Source: Chitinophagaceae bacterium (GTDB lineage: Bacteria > Bacteroidota > Bacteroidia > Chitinophagales > Chitinophagaceae). From it: a stretch of 58,972 nucleotides of DNA. A program made the translations under genes and the position numbers. The stretch lies in NCBI GenBank assembly GCA_014379345.1, contig JACMLY010000130.1, positions 1-58,972 of the forward strand, written 5' to 3'. Below the pieces are notes generated by a model. It was not told where the DNA came from, ran no database searches, and worked only from the letters and a program-made list of their open reading frames with translations. Below are positions 1-8,369 of the stretch, piece after piece; position 1 is the first letter of the stretch, and the number at the start of each line of letters is the position of its first letter.

Positions 1-222
1 GGCACCAGGCGATATGAGGTATTTATCTCTTCCAACGAACAGCGGAATGCAAAACTGATTCTCCGTCTTAAAGAATGAATTTTCGAAAGGCACGGTGAAA
101 GCTGGAAGGTTATTAAAGACCTGAGTCCGAAAAAATTAAAAGAAGCCTGTAAAGAAAATGGTCACAACAGTAAATTTCGGATTTGGCAACAGGATAATCA
201 TCCGATAAACTGTCGAGTTTAA
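1..222 (+). pseudogene. IS200-like (Y1) transposase remnant, C-terminal part
   Basis: Reading frame 1 gives a continuous protein-like stretch broken by one in-frame TGA at 76-78. The part before the stop starts GTRRYEVF. The part after it ends with FRIWQQDNHPI, very close to the conserved FWQ-x-x-NHPI element near the C-terminus of Bacteroidota REP-associated Y1 transposases. The frame closes with TAA at 220-222. No HUH motif or catalytic Tyr is visible because the 5' part lies outside the window. The internal stop suggests a dead copy, although the upstream half cannot be judged. A long inverted repeat lies just downstream. The family call rests on one short motif, so confidence is moderate. 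Confidence 0.5.
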
Positions 223-391
223 ATAGCCCTTACCTCAGGCGGGTCTCCGCTCATGCCTTTCCACTTCTCTTATGCGGCATTCGACTGAGATAAAAGACAT
301 AATTTGATGTACCCGGCTTTAGAATAACCATTGAGCATCGTTGCGTCGCACTCTTGTACGTTCTGTTCGCTATTCAGCAACATCGCCAGAC

Positions 392-540
392 GCCGGGAGA
401 TTATCTACATAGAGTGCAAGAAACTACCTTTTTAAAAGGGTACTCGTGCCTTTTACCGTGCCAGAGGCTCCAATAATAGCATGTCGATCAGCCCTTTTAA
501 AAAGATAGTTTCTTGCATTACCATAAATAATCTCCTGGCT
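392..540. repeat. Long imperfect inverted repeat (arms about 49 bp, loop about 50 bp)
   Basis: The left arm 392-440 and right arm 491-540 are reverse complements over most of their length. They share the blocks AGATTAT, TGCAAGAAACTA and CTTTTTAAAAGGG, with a variable stretch of about 9 bases between the first two. The central 50 bases are not repeated. The element lies between the transposase remnant and the end of the peptidase/hydrolase gene. It could be a small non-autonomous element mobilised by a Y1 transposase, or a large hairpin. The rest of 223-591 holds no gene that I can support. Confidence 0.7.
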
Positions 541-591
541 TTTCACTATTCCCGAGGCTAAACGTCTTCATATTATGCATCAACCTCGCCA

Positions 592-2898
592 TCACCTGGT
601 CTCCAAATTCAACAAATCCCTCCTGTCTTTCAATGAAGCCGCCGAGTGCTTAAACTCGAGGTCTGTACTAACATTTCCGGTGTTTAACATTCGGTTCAGT
701 GTAGCAGTTACGGTGGCCTTATCATCGTCGAAACTTCCGTGGCTTGAGCAGGTGGAATGAGACTTCGGTTCGTTCGTGAGCGAATTAGGGGCGAGGATGA
801 GGTCGGCCTTGCCTGACTTAAACAATTTAGCTAAGTCATCATCTTTACGGATAAATTTTTCCATACCCAAAATAGGCGTTCCGTCTGCAGAACCAAATAG
901 CGGGATGCGTTGCTTTTGTTCGAATGAATTTGACACCAGGTACAGCAAAGATTTGTTGTAGATATGTGCGCAATGATCATCGCGTTCTGCGTCGTCCGTT
1001 AGATTGAATATGGCAAGCCTTTGAATGGCATTTGCATCCACAGCGGGAACATAATATTTTTTAAACAGATCCACCGTACAGGCCGGGGCCCAAAGCGTAC
1101 AGGAATTAATCGTAAATCCGTAGCCGGTATCACCATTGATCCGGGATGCTGGTATTTTACCCTTTGTGGTCAGTGCCTGCACAAGAGGAGCCAACAGGAT
1201 GCTTCCTGCACTGTGACCAATTACATGTATTTCAAATGCATTTTTATGAGTCTTCATCAGTTTTGCCACCTCCTGCAGAATAAGCCTGATGCCACCATCA
1301 GCCGATTCGGTTGCCATCAGGGCATTTTCCTTCATCTCATCCCATTGAAGCTTTCCAGTTATTCTTCGGGCTATTGGCTCCAGGGCATCATCGAGCCGGT
1401 CTAGCATAAAATCCTTTGCCGAATCAAGCAATCCCTCCGGTTTTCTACGCTGAATAGCATCCCTCAAAACATTCCCAAGCGTAGTCCACATATCAGAATG
1501 CCAGATCAGCGAGATGGGATACACTTCGGCTTCCAATAATGTTTTCCGGTAATCCGCCAGTCTTTGAACGGCGCTTGTTTCCGACACCAATCCGCCATGC
1601 GCGTAAATCAACAACCTTTTTTTCTTCCAACCGGCCGTGATCGTCTTAAAATCATTAGCAAATATTGAACTCACCTCTTCCTTCGTTGTGCCATACTCCC
1701 CTCCGGGATTCAATGCCCCGTTATTTCCAAGACTGATAATATGCGGGCGGAGATCTGAAAAAGAGTAAGCATTCGATTTTCTGGCACCGGCAGAATGGCT
1801 GATCGAAACAGACTCTACCTGCATCAGCTTTACGGGAGCTCCCAATCTTGCTACCCAGACATCGGATCCATTTTTCAACCAGTCATCATAGCTGATCAAT
1901 GCAAATCCTTTTTTCCCCCATTCATCACTCCAGGAATTCTGTATCCAGAAGCCTTCGGTATTATAGGCCACTATCGCAAAGGCATGACCGCCGGTAACAT
2001 CTTCGGTAAAAGGAATGACGCCATCCGGGCCTACCTCGTCCCAACCTTTGTGCACAGTTGCTGTCGCAAAAAGTACGCCCACCTCAGCCATGGCGCTATG
2101 CATGGCTACAAGGTCTTTATGATTTACCCTGTAATACGCGCCTAGTGGACGTAACACGGCGTCACTGGTTCGGGTTTTATTGAAGGTATTCACTTTGGTA
2201 TCATTTTTCCAACACTCTTCTTTACACAGTCCGTGCTTATGCCATCCTTTCATGGCGCCCCGGGCGCTTGAGCCGCTGTATCGTTCACCGGGCCATTCAT
2301 CGTAGCGTTTTGCAAGTTGGTACAACATTTTCGCACTGACAGCCATTGTATCGGGATAATATCTCCGGCGACGCAACAGGTAATTGGCCACCGTCGCCAA
2401 ACCATATCCTGTACACGCACCCTCACGCCCCTGGTCAAGGATGGGCACCCCGTATTTGCCGTAATCTTCCAGCCTGATCTCAACCGGAACTTCGGTTAAG
2501 GCTGCCTGGTACATCTTATCCCTGAAATCGAGCGTATCGGGGCGGGCGTCGAGGACTGCCTTGCGTTTCTTTTTGGCAGCGCCGGCGTTTGCGCCAACCA
2601 GTTCGGCATGAAAGTTCATGAGATGAAAATTGGCTGCTTCGGGCGAATCAAAACAAACATGTTCAAGATGGCTGCCATCGTTCCGGATTTCCATGCAACA
2701 CCAGGTATCAGCGTTCCGTTGCTGAACGAAGAATTGATCCGCCGCCGGAGGATTGGACTTTGATTTCTTTTTGCCGACTGCGTTGCCGGCTTTTTTTATT
2801 TTTCTTTTCGTTGAATCAGCAGTCTTTTTTATACCGCCAGATCGCTGTGTATTTGAAGCAGAACGAGCTGATGTCGGGCGCTTTTTACTAGTAGGCAT
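592..2898 (-). CDS. Papain-like (C1) cysteine peptidase fused to an alpha/beta-hydrolase
   Basis: This 768-aa protein has two enzyme modules. Residues 1-50 are very rich in Lys, Arg, Ser and Thr, with no signal peptide. The papain-like module spans about 120-355. Its oxyanion Gln156 and catalytic Cys162 lie in LDQGREGACTGYG, His305 in GGHAF and Asn321 in QNSWSDEWG, the full C1A set. The second module (about 385-740) is an alpha/beta-hydrolase, with an oxyanion-type HGG at 434-436 and a nucleophile elbow GHSAG at 561-565 (Ser563). Combined peptidase and esterase/lipase activity is inferred. The gene is last of three minus-strand genes, 17 bp after the lipoprotein gene. ATG start; the stop is near the inverted repeat. 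Substrates are unknown, and the lack of an export signal suggests cytoplasmic action or an unusual secretion route. Confidence 0.8.
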   Translation of the reverse strand: MPTSKKRPTSARSASNTQRSGGIKKTADSTKRKIKKAGNAVGKKKSKSNPPAADQFFVQQRNADTWCCMEIRNDGSHLEHVCFDSPEAANFHLMNFHAELVGANAGAAKKKRKAVLDARPDTLDFRDKMYQAALTEVPVEIRLEDYGKYGVPILDQGREGACTGYGLATVANYLLRRRRYYPDTMAVSAKMLYQLAKRYDEWPGERYSGSSARGAMKGWHKHGLCKEECWKNDTKVNTFNKTRTSDAVLRPLGAYYRVNHKDLVAMHSAMAEVGVLFATATVHKGWDEVGPDGVIPFTEDVTGGHAFAIVAYNTEGFWIQNSWSDEWGKKGFALISYDDWLKNGSDVWVARLGAPVKLMQVESVSISHSAGARKSNAYSFSDLRPHIISLGNNGALNPGGEYGTTKEEVSSIFANDFKTITAGWKKKRLLIYAHGGLVSETSAVQRLADYRKTLLEAEVYPISLIWHSDMWTTLGNVLRDAIQRRKPEGLLDSAKDFMLDRLDDALEPIARRITGKLQWDEMKENALMATESADGGIRLILQEVAKLMKTHKNAFEIHVIGHSAGSILLAPLVQALTTKGKIPASRINGDTGYGFTINSCTLWAPACTVDLFKKYYVPAVDANAIQRLAIFNLTDDAERDDHCAHIYNKSLLYLVSNSFEQKQRIPLFGSADGTPILGMEKFIRKDDDLAKLFKSGKADLILAPNSLTNEPKSHSTCSSHGSFDDDKATVTATLNRMLNTGNVSTDLEFKHSAASLKDRRDLLNLETR

Positions 2899-2915
2899 AC
2901 AAACTGGGTTTTGAG

Positions 2916-3620
2916 TTAGTCTTTCTTAATAATTGAAAAGGTCAATGCTTTGGGGTCGTTGAAGATCTTGCTGATGTTATATACCAGTGGCTTATTAATT
3001 CCGGAGACTTTGTTTTTACTTTTCTGAATTACCTGGAAGATATTCATTTGAATAACCTGGCCCTGCTTATCTGTTACATATGAATACACCAAAATAAGTT
3101 CAGGGGCTTTCGATTTCCTTACTAATACAGGACTCTTTTTCGCGTCTTCTTTTTTGATACGATATTCAAATTCGGTTGTAAACTTCTTTGAGCCGCTATC
3201 CCCTTTTCCTATATGTCCAATATAAAGCGGGCCAATTCCGATACAGGAACCGTCTGCCTGGAAAGTTGCAGCGAGAAAAATGCCGTAGTCTTGTTTATTA
3301 ACAGAAGCCATTTCATAAAAATAAAGCCGGTTCGAATACCTGTCGACTTCCAGATCTACTGATGTTTGTTCAGATAAGGAATCCATTAATTTATATTCTG
3401 CTACTGCATCGCTTTCCACGAGTTTTTCCTGAATGACGGCTTCAAACAACCTCGTGCTGCGGATGGGATCTTTGATTCTGCCACACAGCAATTTTGAAAT
3501 GTTTTCTATCATGGTGTCGGGTACAATACTGTTCCTGTTAAACAGATACTTGGGCGCATTGCAACCGGTCAAAAAGAACACGGTGATTATCACTGCCAGT
3601 AATGCCTTATAATTTAACAT
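2916..3620 (-). CDS. Predicted lipoprotein of unknown function
   Basis: I chose the ATG at 3620 (MLNYKALLAVII...) because it gives a classic lipoprotein signal: Lys at position 4, a hydrophobic run, then LTGC as lipobox with Cys20. A longer in-frame start at 3668 would put 16 extra residues ahead of the signal. The mature part (about 215 aa) is mixed alpha/beta with no recognised motif. The start overlaps the 3' end of the upstream barrel-like gene by 14 bp, so the two are probably translationally coupled, with the peptidase/hydrolase gene next. It probably sits in the outer or inner membrane facing the periplasm. The function is not recognised. Confidence 0.7.
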   Translation of the reverse strand: MLNYKALLAVIITVFFLTGCNAPKYLFNRNSIVPDTMIENISKLLCGRIKDPIRSTRLFEAVIQEKLVESDAVAEYKLMDSLSEQTSVDLEVDRYSNRLYFYEMASVNKQDYGIFLAATFQADGSCIGIGPLYIGHIGKGDSGSKKFTTEFEYRIKKEDAKKSPVLVRKSKAPELILVYSYVTDKQGQVIQMNIFQVIQKSKNKVSGINKPLVYNISKIFNDPKALTFSIIKKD

Positions 3621-4542
3621 TATGAAATTGGTTATAGTTGCCTCCGAAAAAAAACCTGTTGTCATCATTGTTCGGGTGCATCGGATATTTTCCGAGTATA
3701 TGAATGATCTCCTGCAGTCCGTAATACCTGTTTCCGAATTTAAGCGAACCGATTACACCTGCATTGATCCCGAAACGTTGGTCAAAATTTACTTTAAGTG
3801 AGTACGCGGAGGTATTAAAATTATTGATCCCTTTTTTGTCAGGCCGGTCATACAGGGGGATATTCAGTCCAAGCTTACCCGTAAGTTCGTATAACAACGG
3901 TATATAACCGGTAAACTGGTCGAAGCTGAATTCCACCGTGTTGTATCCTTTTTTGCTGTGAACGAGAACTGCAAAGCCACCGGTCCAGTACCGATCGAAA
4001 TTATCAGACAACCCCAAAAAGTCGAAGGGCGGTCCATCGTTGTAATAATTAATGGAAACATTTCCAAACGTGGCGTTGATCGAGCCGACGATCTGGTTTC
4101 GTTTATGACTGTTGACGATAAAATTAGTGCCAACCATTGCCAGCCCGTTCCTGGCCGATACAAGATTGTAAAAATCTCCATTGTGGATGGTGCGGCTGAA
4201 TTTATAGTAGTCTTCCCGTTCTCCCCATTGCAAGCCAACGGCAAAGCTGTTGGTAAAATCAACCTGCCAATCGCCTACCAGTGGATTAAGATTCGCACCG
4301 ATCGTTTTCGTATATATTGAAAGAGAAGGCCCATAGCTTGCAATAAGGTCGCCGTGTATGGCGGTAGCAATGAAGGCACCAAAGAATCGAATGCCCGGAA
4401 ACTTCTGCGCATGTCCACGGGTGAGAAAGAGATTACATCCGAAGTTCACCTGCCCGTTGTATTGCCAATTCTTTTGCGCTTCGCAAATTTGCAATGACAA
4501 TATAAGAATGAGAATCGTAAGATATCCTGATTTCGTTTTCAC
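3607..4542 (-). CDS. Secreted/outer-membrane protein, possibly polymorphic toxin type 23-like
   Basis: This 311-aa protein starts with a Sec signal peptide (MKTKSGYLTILILILSLQ, cleavage near CEAQ at 20-23). The mature part is rich in alternating aromatic and polar residues and Gly, in short beta-strand-like stretches, as in barrel or beta-sandwich proteins. The C-terminal third has DRYWTGG, FSFDQFTG and LQEIIHILGK followed by HPNNDDNRFFFGG. From memory this pattern resembles the Bacteroidota polymorphic toxin type 23 domain, but I cannot verify it. The gene is first of three minus-strand genes and overlaps the lipoprotein gene by 14 bp. If the toxin call is right, the lipoprotein would be a candidate immunity protein. 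Otherwise this is an uncharacterised surface protein. Confidence 0.55.
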   Translation of the reverse strand: MKTKSGYLTILILILSLQICEAQKNWQYNGQVNFGCNLFLTRGHAQKFPGIRFFGAFIATAIHGDLIASYGPSLSIYTKTIGANLNPLVGDWQVDFTNSFAVGLQWGEREDYYKFSRTIHNGDFYNLVSARNGLAMVGTNFIVNSHKRNQIVGSINATFGNVSINYYNDGPPFDFLGLSDNFDRYWTGGFAVLVHSKKGYNTVEFSFDQFTGYIPLLYELTGKLGLNIPLYDRPDKKGINNFNTSAYSLKVNFDQRFGINAGVIGSLKFGNRYYGLQEIIHILGKYPMHPNNDDNRFFFGGNYNQFHNVKL

Positions 4543-4925
4543 TCAATATTTTTTTTCTCCCGTATTATTTCAATACAAGGCACATGAAAGCCCGAAATAT
4601 TATTGCTATAATGAGAGTGTATAAGCAGTTAGCACAGGGATGGGAACTGTAACAGTGTAGAGTTATATAAATATAGAAATATTTCTTGTTTGAAAAAAAA
4701 TTATGAAGTTACCGATCTAAGGTGGGCCGTAAGCATTACATCTGCAATTTTGGCGCGAGGTACTGTCCTTAAACTCAAATAATTTTTCCTTTATTTTTGT
4801 AATAGCCTAGAGGGTGCAAAAGGCAGTTGATTCCGTTATCTGGAAAGTGTTATTCTTGCTGACCCAATTTATTCTATTGATATTTGCACCATTATTTTTA
4901 CTAAAATACCGGTGATTAAATACAA
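4543..4925. other. Divergent intergenic region without a gene
   Basis: These 383 bp separate the minus-strand barrel-like gene from the plus-strand APS kinase gene. The only promoter-like word seen is TATTTTTG at 4792-4799, matching the Bacteroidota -7 consensus, but no TTTG lies 19 bp upstream of it. No RNA gene or repeat is apparent. Confidence 0.4.
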
Positions 4926-5474
4926 ATGTTATTGATTCAAATGACAGGACTTAGCGGGTCAGGCAAATCTTCCATTGCAAATATTTCCAGGGAAGCCCTT
5001 ACCCGTTTGGGTTATAAAGTTGAATTGCTGGATGGTGATGACTGCCGCCGGCAGTTTTGCCATGATTTAAGTTTCTCAAAAGCGGACCGGCTGGAGAATA
5101 TCCAGCGACTTGGTTTCGTGGGACTGATACTTGCGAAAAACGGGGTGATCACGATTTTAGCAGCCATCAATCCCTACGAGGAGGCACGCGCGGCATTGGA
5201 AAATAAAAGCCCTCTCACCAAAACAGTGTTTATCAATTGTCCGCTTGCTGTGACCGTACAGCGCGATCCTAAAGGTTTATACCGAAAAGCGCTATTGCCG
5301 CCGGATCATCCGGATCATATTGCGCATTTCACAGGTATCAGCGATCCGTATGAACCGCCTGATCAGCCCGACCTGGCCATCGAAACACATGCCGAAACAA
5401 AGGAACAATCCGCACAACGACTGACGGATTTTATCCTGCTAACCATCGGGCAACAATCGGAAACAATAATATAA
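4926..5474 (+). CDS. cysC: Adenylylsulfate (APS) kinase
   Basis: Transfers phosphate from ATP to adenosine 5'-phosphosulfate to give PAPS, the donor for sulfotransferases and for sulfate reduction. The 182-aa protein has the P-loop GLSGSGKSS at 8-16, the APS-binding signature DGDDCR at 36-41 followed by LSFSKADRLENI, the lid-region RDPKGLY at 113-119 and FTGISDPYEPP at 135-145. Length fits a stand-alone CysC. No ATP sulfurylase, PAPS reductase or sulfotransferase is seen in this window, so its partner genes must be elsewhere. The next gene, a TIGR03032-type protein, follows after 47 bp and is probably co-transcribed. Confidence 0.9.
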   Translation: MLLIQMTGLSGSGKSSIANISREALTRLGYKVELLDGDDCRRQFCHDLSFSKADRLENIQRLGFVGLILAKNGVITILAAINPYEEARAALENKSPLTKTVFINCPLAVTVQRDPKGLYRKALLPPDHPDHIAHFTGISDPYEPPDQPDLAIETHAETKEQSAQRLTDFILLTIGQQSETII

Positions 5475-5521
5475 ATCTAGTTCCTTTATTTGTCTAAGTT
5501 TATTCAATCCAAATCAAAGAA

Positions 5522-6589
5522 ATGAACAACCCTGCAGCTCCTTTTTCCTGTACCTATACACCAAATATAGCCGAACTGCTAACCCAACTCAATTGTTCAT
5601 TGGCTATTACTACCTTCCAGGCGGGCAAATTAATCTTTCTTTCGCCGGATGGATTGAATGCTATGCGCCAACTGCCACGCGATTTCGATAAACCGATGGG
5701 TCTGGCCATCAGTCAAAACCGTATGGCATTAGCTATCAAAGAAGAAGTAGTTGTATTTGCCAATGCACCCCAGTTGGCAATTGATTACCCGGCTAAGCCG
5801 AATTATTATGATGGATTTTTTGTGCCTCGTGCCAGCTATTATACCGGCGCGGTGGATATTCATGATATGGATTGGGACAAAGATGGCAGGCTATGGGCGG
5901 TTAATACTTTGTTTTCTTGCCTGGTAACGATTGATGATGCATATAGTTTTCAACCGCGCTGGATGCCGCCGTTTATTAAAACTCTTGAATCCGGTGATCT
6001 ATGCCACCTCAATGGTGTGGCCATGGTTGATGAACGGCCCCGCTATGTCAGTATGTTCGGGCAAACCGCTACCACCAAAGGGTGGCGCAGCGGCGTAGAG
6101 AAAAACGGGTTGATCATGGATATAGAAACGAATAACGTGGTGGCGCATTCGCTGCCCATGCCACACTCACCCCGATGGTTCAATGGCGAGCTCTACTGCC
6201 TGCTATCGGCCACGGGTCAGTTGATCTGGATAGATATTGACACGGGTAAATATGATGTGATCATTCAACTGAAAGGATTTGTAAGAGGTATGGCAAAACG
6301 GGGTGATTATTTATTCATCGGACTTTCAAAAATGCGGCAAAATGTCTCGACTTTCAGGGACCTGGCCATCACCAAAGACGCAATTTATTGCGGCATTGAA
6401 ATCATACACCTACCCACAGGCGCCACTGTTGGTAATATACGTTACCAGCAAAGCGTAGAAGAAATATACGATGTGCAGATTGTACCCGATGTCTTGCGAC
6501 CGGGTATTCTTAATCATACAGCGGCCGTACACCGTTCCGCACTCCATACACCCGGCGCTGCTTTTTGGGCCCAGTCATCCGGAATTTAA
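5522..6589 (+). CDS. TIGR03032-family protein (DUF4915-like, predicted beta-propeller)
   Basis: This 355-aa protein has no signal peptide or membrane segment. Its sequence matches my recollection of the TIGR03032 family: TTFQAGKLI near residue 30, FDKPMGLA near 57, HDMDW near 118, CHLNGVAM near 160 and HSPRWFNG near 220. Regular alternating strands and Gly-Asp turns suggest a propeller-like fold. The family has no established biochemical role that I know of. Its position directly after an APS kinase gene hints at a link to sulfated products, which is inference only. ATG start at 5522. A 71-bp gap follows before the FG-GAP protein gene. Confidence 0.75.
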   Translation: MNNPAAPFSCTYTPNIAELLTQLNCSLAITTFQAGKLIFLSPDGLNAMRQLPRDFDKPMGLAISQNRMALAIKEEVVVFANAPQLAIDYPAKPNYYDGFFVPRASYYTGAVDIHDMDWDKDGRLWAVNTLFSCLVTIDDAYSFQPRWMPPFIKTLESGDLCHLNGVAMVDERPRYVSMFGQTATTKGWRSGVEKNGLIMDIETNNVVAHSLPMPHSPRWFNGELYCLLSATGQLIWIDIDTGKYDVIIQLKGFVRGMAKRGDYLFIGLSKMRQNVSTFRDLAITKDAIYCGIEIIHLPTGATVGNIRYQQSVEEIYDVQIVPDVLRPGILNHTAAVHRSALHTPGAAFWAQSSGI

Positions 6590-6660
6590 TAATCACAGGG
6601 AGTGATATTCATTACCTTTAATTTTACATTCACGATATTCGCTTACCTAAAAATCTAATT

Positions 6661-8259
6661 GTGATTAAACCGTATTATTACACATCTCCCGATAAGTATG
6701 CAAAGGCCCTCGCAAAATTGAAAAAAAGTCTCCGGTCGGGCCGGTTCGCAAATTATACGCAACAAAAAAAGCAGGAAATCTGGAAACGCCTTTGCCGCTA
6801 TGCAAGGCAGTTAGGCATACCGATAAAAGCATCCCTTGCTGCTGCCTGTCTTGCAGCAGGGCTTAGCCTTACCTCGCCTGTAGAAGCACAAATAACCTTT
6901 GTAGAACAAACAGGTGCTGCCAATCCTTTAAATGGCGTAAATGTTGGCGGAAGGGCCAGACCTACCTTTGTAGACATAGACGGGGATGCCGATGAAGATG
7001 TGTTTATTGGGAACTACGATGGAAATATTGTCTATTATAAAAATACAGGCTCGGCATCTGCGCCGGTTTTCACTGTACAACCGGGTGTTCTTAATCCTTT
7101 AGATGGTGTGGATATTGGCTTCATTGCAGCACCAACATTTGTAGATATAGATGGCGATGCAGATATGGATGTTTTTATTGGTGCTGAAGATGGCAATATC
7201 AGACATTATAAAAACACAGGGTCGGCATCTGTCCCGGTTTTTGTTGCTGAAACAGGTGCAGCCAATCCCTTAGATGGTGTGAATGTTGGAGGTTATTGTG
7301 TTCCCACCTTTGTGGATATAAACAACGATGGAGATATGGATGCTTTTATCGGGGAAACAAATGGCCTTGTTCATTATTATGAAAATACAGGTACAGCATC
7401 TCTCCCCTTCTTCACAGCGCAAACTGGCACAGCCAATCCTTTCGATGGTATAGATGTTGGCGGCGATATTGCGCCAGCCTTTGTAGATATAAATGGTGAT
7501 GGAGATTTTGACGCATTTATTGGTGAGCAATTCGGTATTGTTGCTTATTATCAAAACACAGGCACGGCAACAGTGCCAGTTTTTACTGTACAAACAGGTG
7601 TAAACAACCCGTTGAATAGTGTAGCTCTTGGCTTCCAGGTTGCACCGGCCTTTGTTGATATAGATGGCGATGGAGACGCAGATGCCTTTATTGGCGATCC
7701 TGGTGGCAATATCGTGTATTACCAAAACACCACTATTGCGTTGCCGTTACGCTTGCTAAACTTTAGCGGCAAACGGCAGCAAGACTACAACCACCTTGAA
7801 TGGAATACCGCTGATGAAGTAAATACGAAATTGTTCGAAATAGAACGTAGCAGTGATGGCCGCAACTTTACTAAAATAGTTATTGTAAACACCACTGGTA
7901 ACCGTAACAATCATTACAGCGTTAACGACAATGTGGTTAACACAGGCAAGTTATTTTATCGTCTCAAAATGGTGGACATAGACGGCAGGTTTACATATAG
8001 CCATATTATTTGGATAACCAGTGACCAGGCTGCCGGTGTCAGCATTTATCCCAACCCGGCAACAGATATAATTTATATAAACACGGGCACTGCCAGAATT
8101 TTGAAAACAATTGCTCGCGTATATGATGGCAATGGCAGGTTAATGCAAACTGTTTTCATAGACAACGATCAGCAAAGAATAAATGTGAACCAGCTTGCCC
8201 CAGGTGCGTACACTATAAAATTTGCAGACGGTACGGTTCAAAGATTTATGAAAAAATAG
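6661..8259 (+). CDS. FG-GAP/VCBS-type repeat protein with T9SS C-terminal sorting domain
   Basis: This 532-aa protein begins with GTG at 6661. It has a basic N-terminal region of about 54 residues, then a hydrophobic segment SLAAACLAAGLSL with likely cleavage after VEAQ (residue 77), giving an unusually long signal region. Residues 80-364 are five tandem repeats of 57 residues. Each has a central Asp-rich loop of the DIDGDAD or DINGDGD type (calcium-binding style) and an FIG-x-x-x-G-x-x-x-YY-x-NTG end. A fibronectin-like region follows (about 370-450). The last 80 residues have YPNPA and GAYTIKF, typical of the type IX secretion sorting domain. It is expected to be exported and surface-attached. 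It may be monocistronic or follow the TIGR03032 gene. Confidence 0.85.
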   Translation: MIKPYYYTSPDKYAKALAKLKKSLRSGRFANYTQQKKQEIWKRLCRYARQLGIPIKASLAAACLAAGLSLTSPVEAQITFVEQTGAANPLNGVNVGGRARPTFVDIDGDADEDVFIGNYDGNIVYYKNTGSASAPVFTVQPGVLNPLDGVDIGFIAAPTFVDIDGDADMDVFIGAEDGNIRHYKNTGSASVPVFVAETGAANPLDGVNVGGYCVPTFVDINNDGDMDAFIGETNGLVHYYENTGTASLPFFTAQTGTANPFDGIDVGGDIAPAFVDINGDGDFDAFIGEQFGIVAYYQNTGTATVPVFTVQTGVNNPLNSVALGFQVAPAFVDIDGDGDADAFIGDPGGNIVYYQNTTIALPLRLLNFSGKRQQDYNHLEWNTADEVNTKLFEIERSSDGRNFTKIVIVNTTGNRNNHYSVNDNVVNTGKLFYRLKMVDIDGRFTYSHIIWITSDQAAGVSIYPNPATDIIYINTGTARILKTIARVYDGNGRLMQTVFIDNDQQRINVNQLAPGAYTIKFADGTVQRFMKK

Positions 8260-8369
8260 TCTCTTCATTTCTTAAGCCAGTTTGCTTTTCGGGAAGTCTC
8301 TGTGGTCCTCTGCCTGCTGCCAGGCCTAATTGTGCAAACCTTTTGTCCCTCTGTGGAGGCTCATAGGCG

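Noticed and set aside
575..961. Two plus-strand open frames (61 aa each) inside the peptidase/hydrolase gene
   Set aside because: They are antisense to a well-supported gene and have no motif.
6898..7752. Regular 171-bp repeats that could look like a CRISPR-like or satellite array
   Set aside because: They are in-frame protein repeats with 57-residue period and calcium loops, with no spacer pattern.
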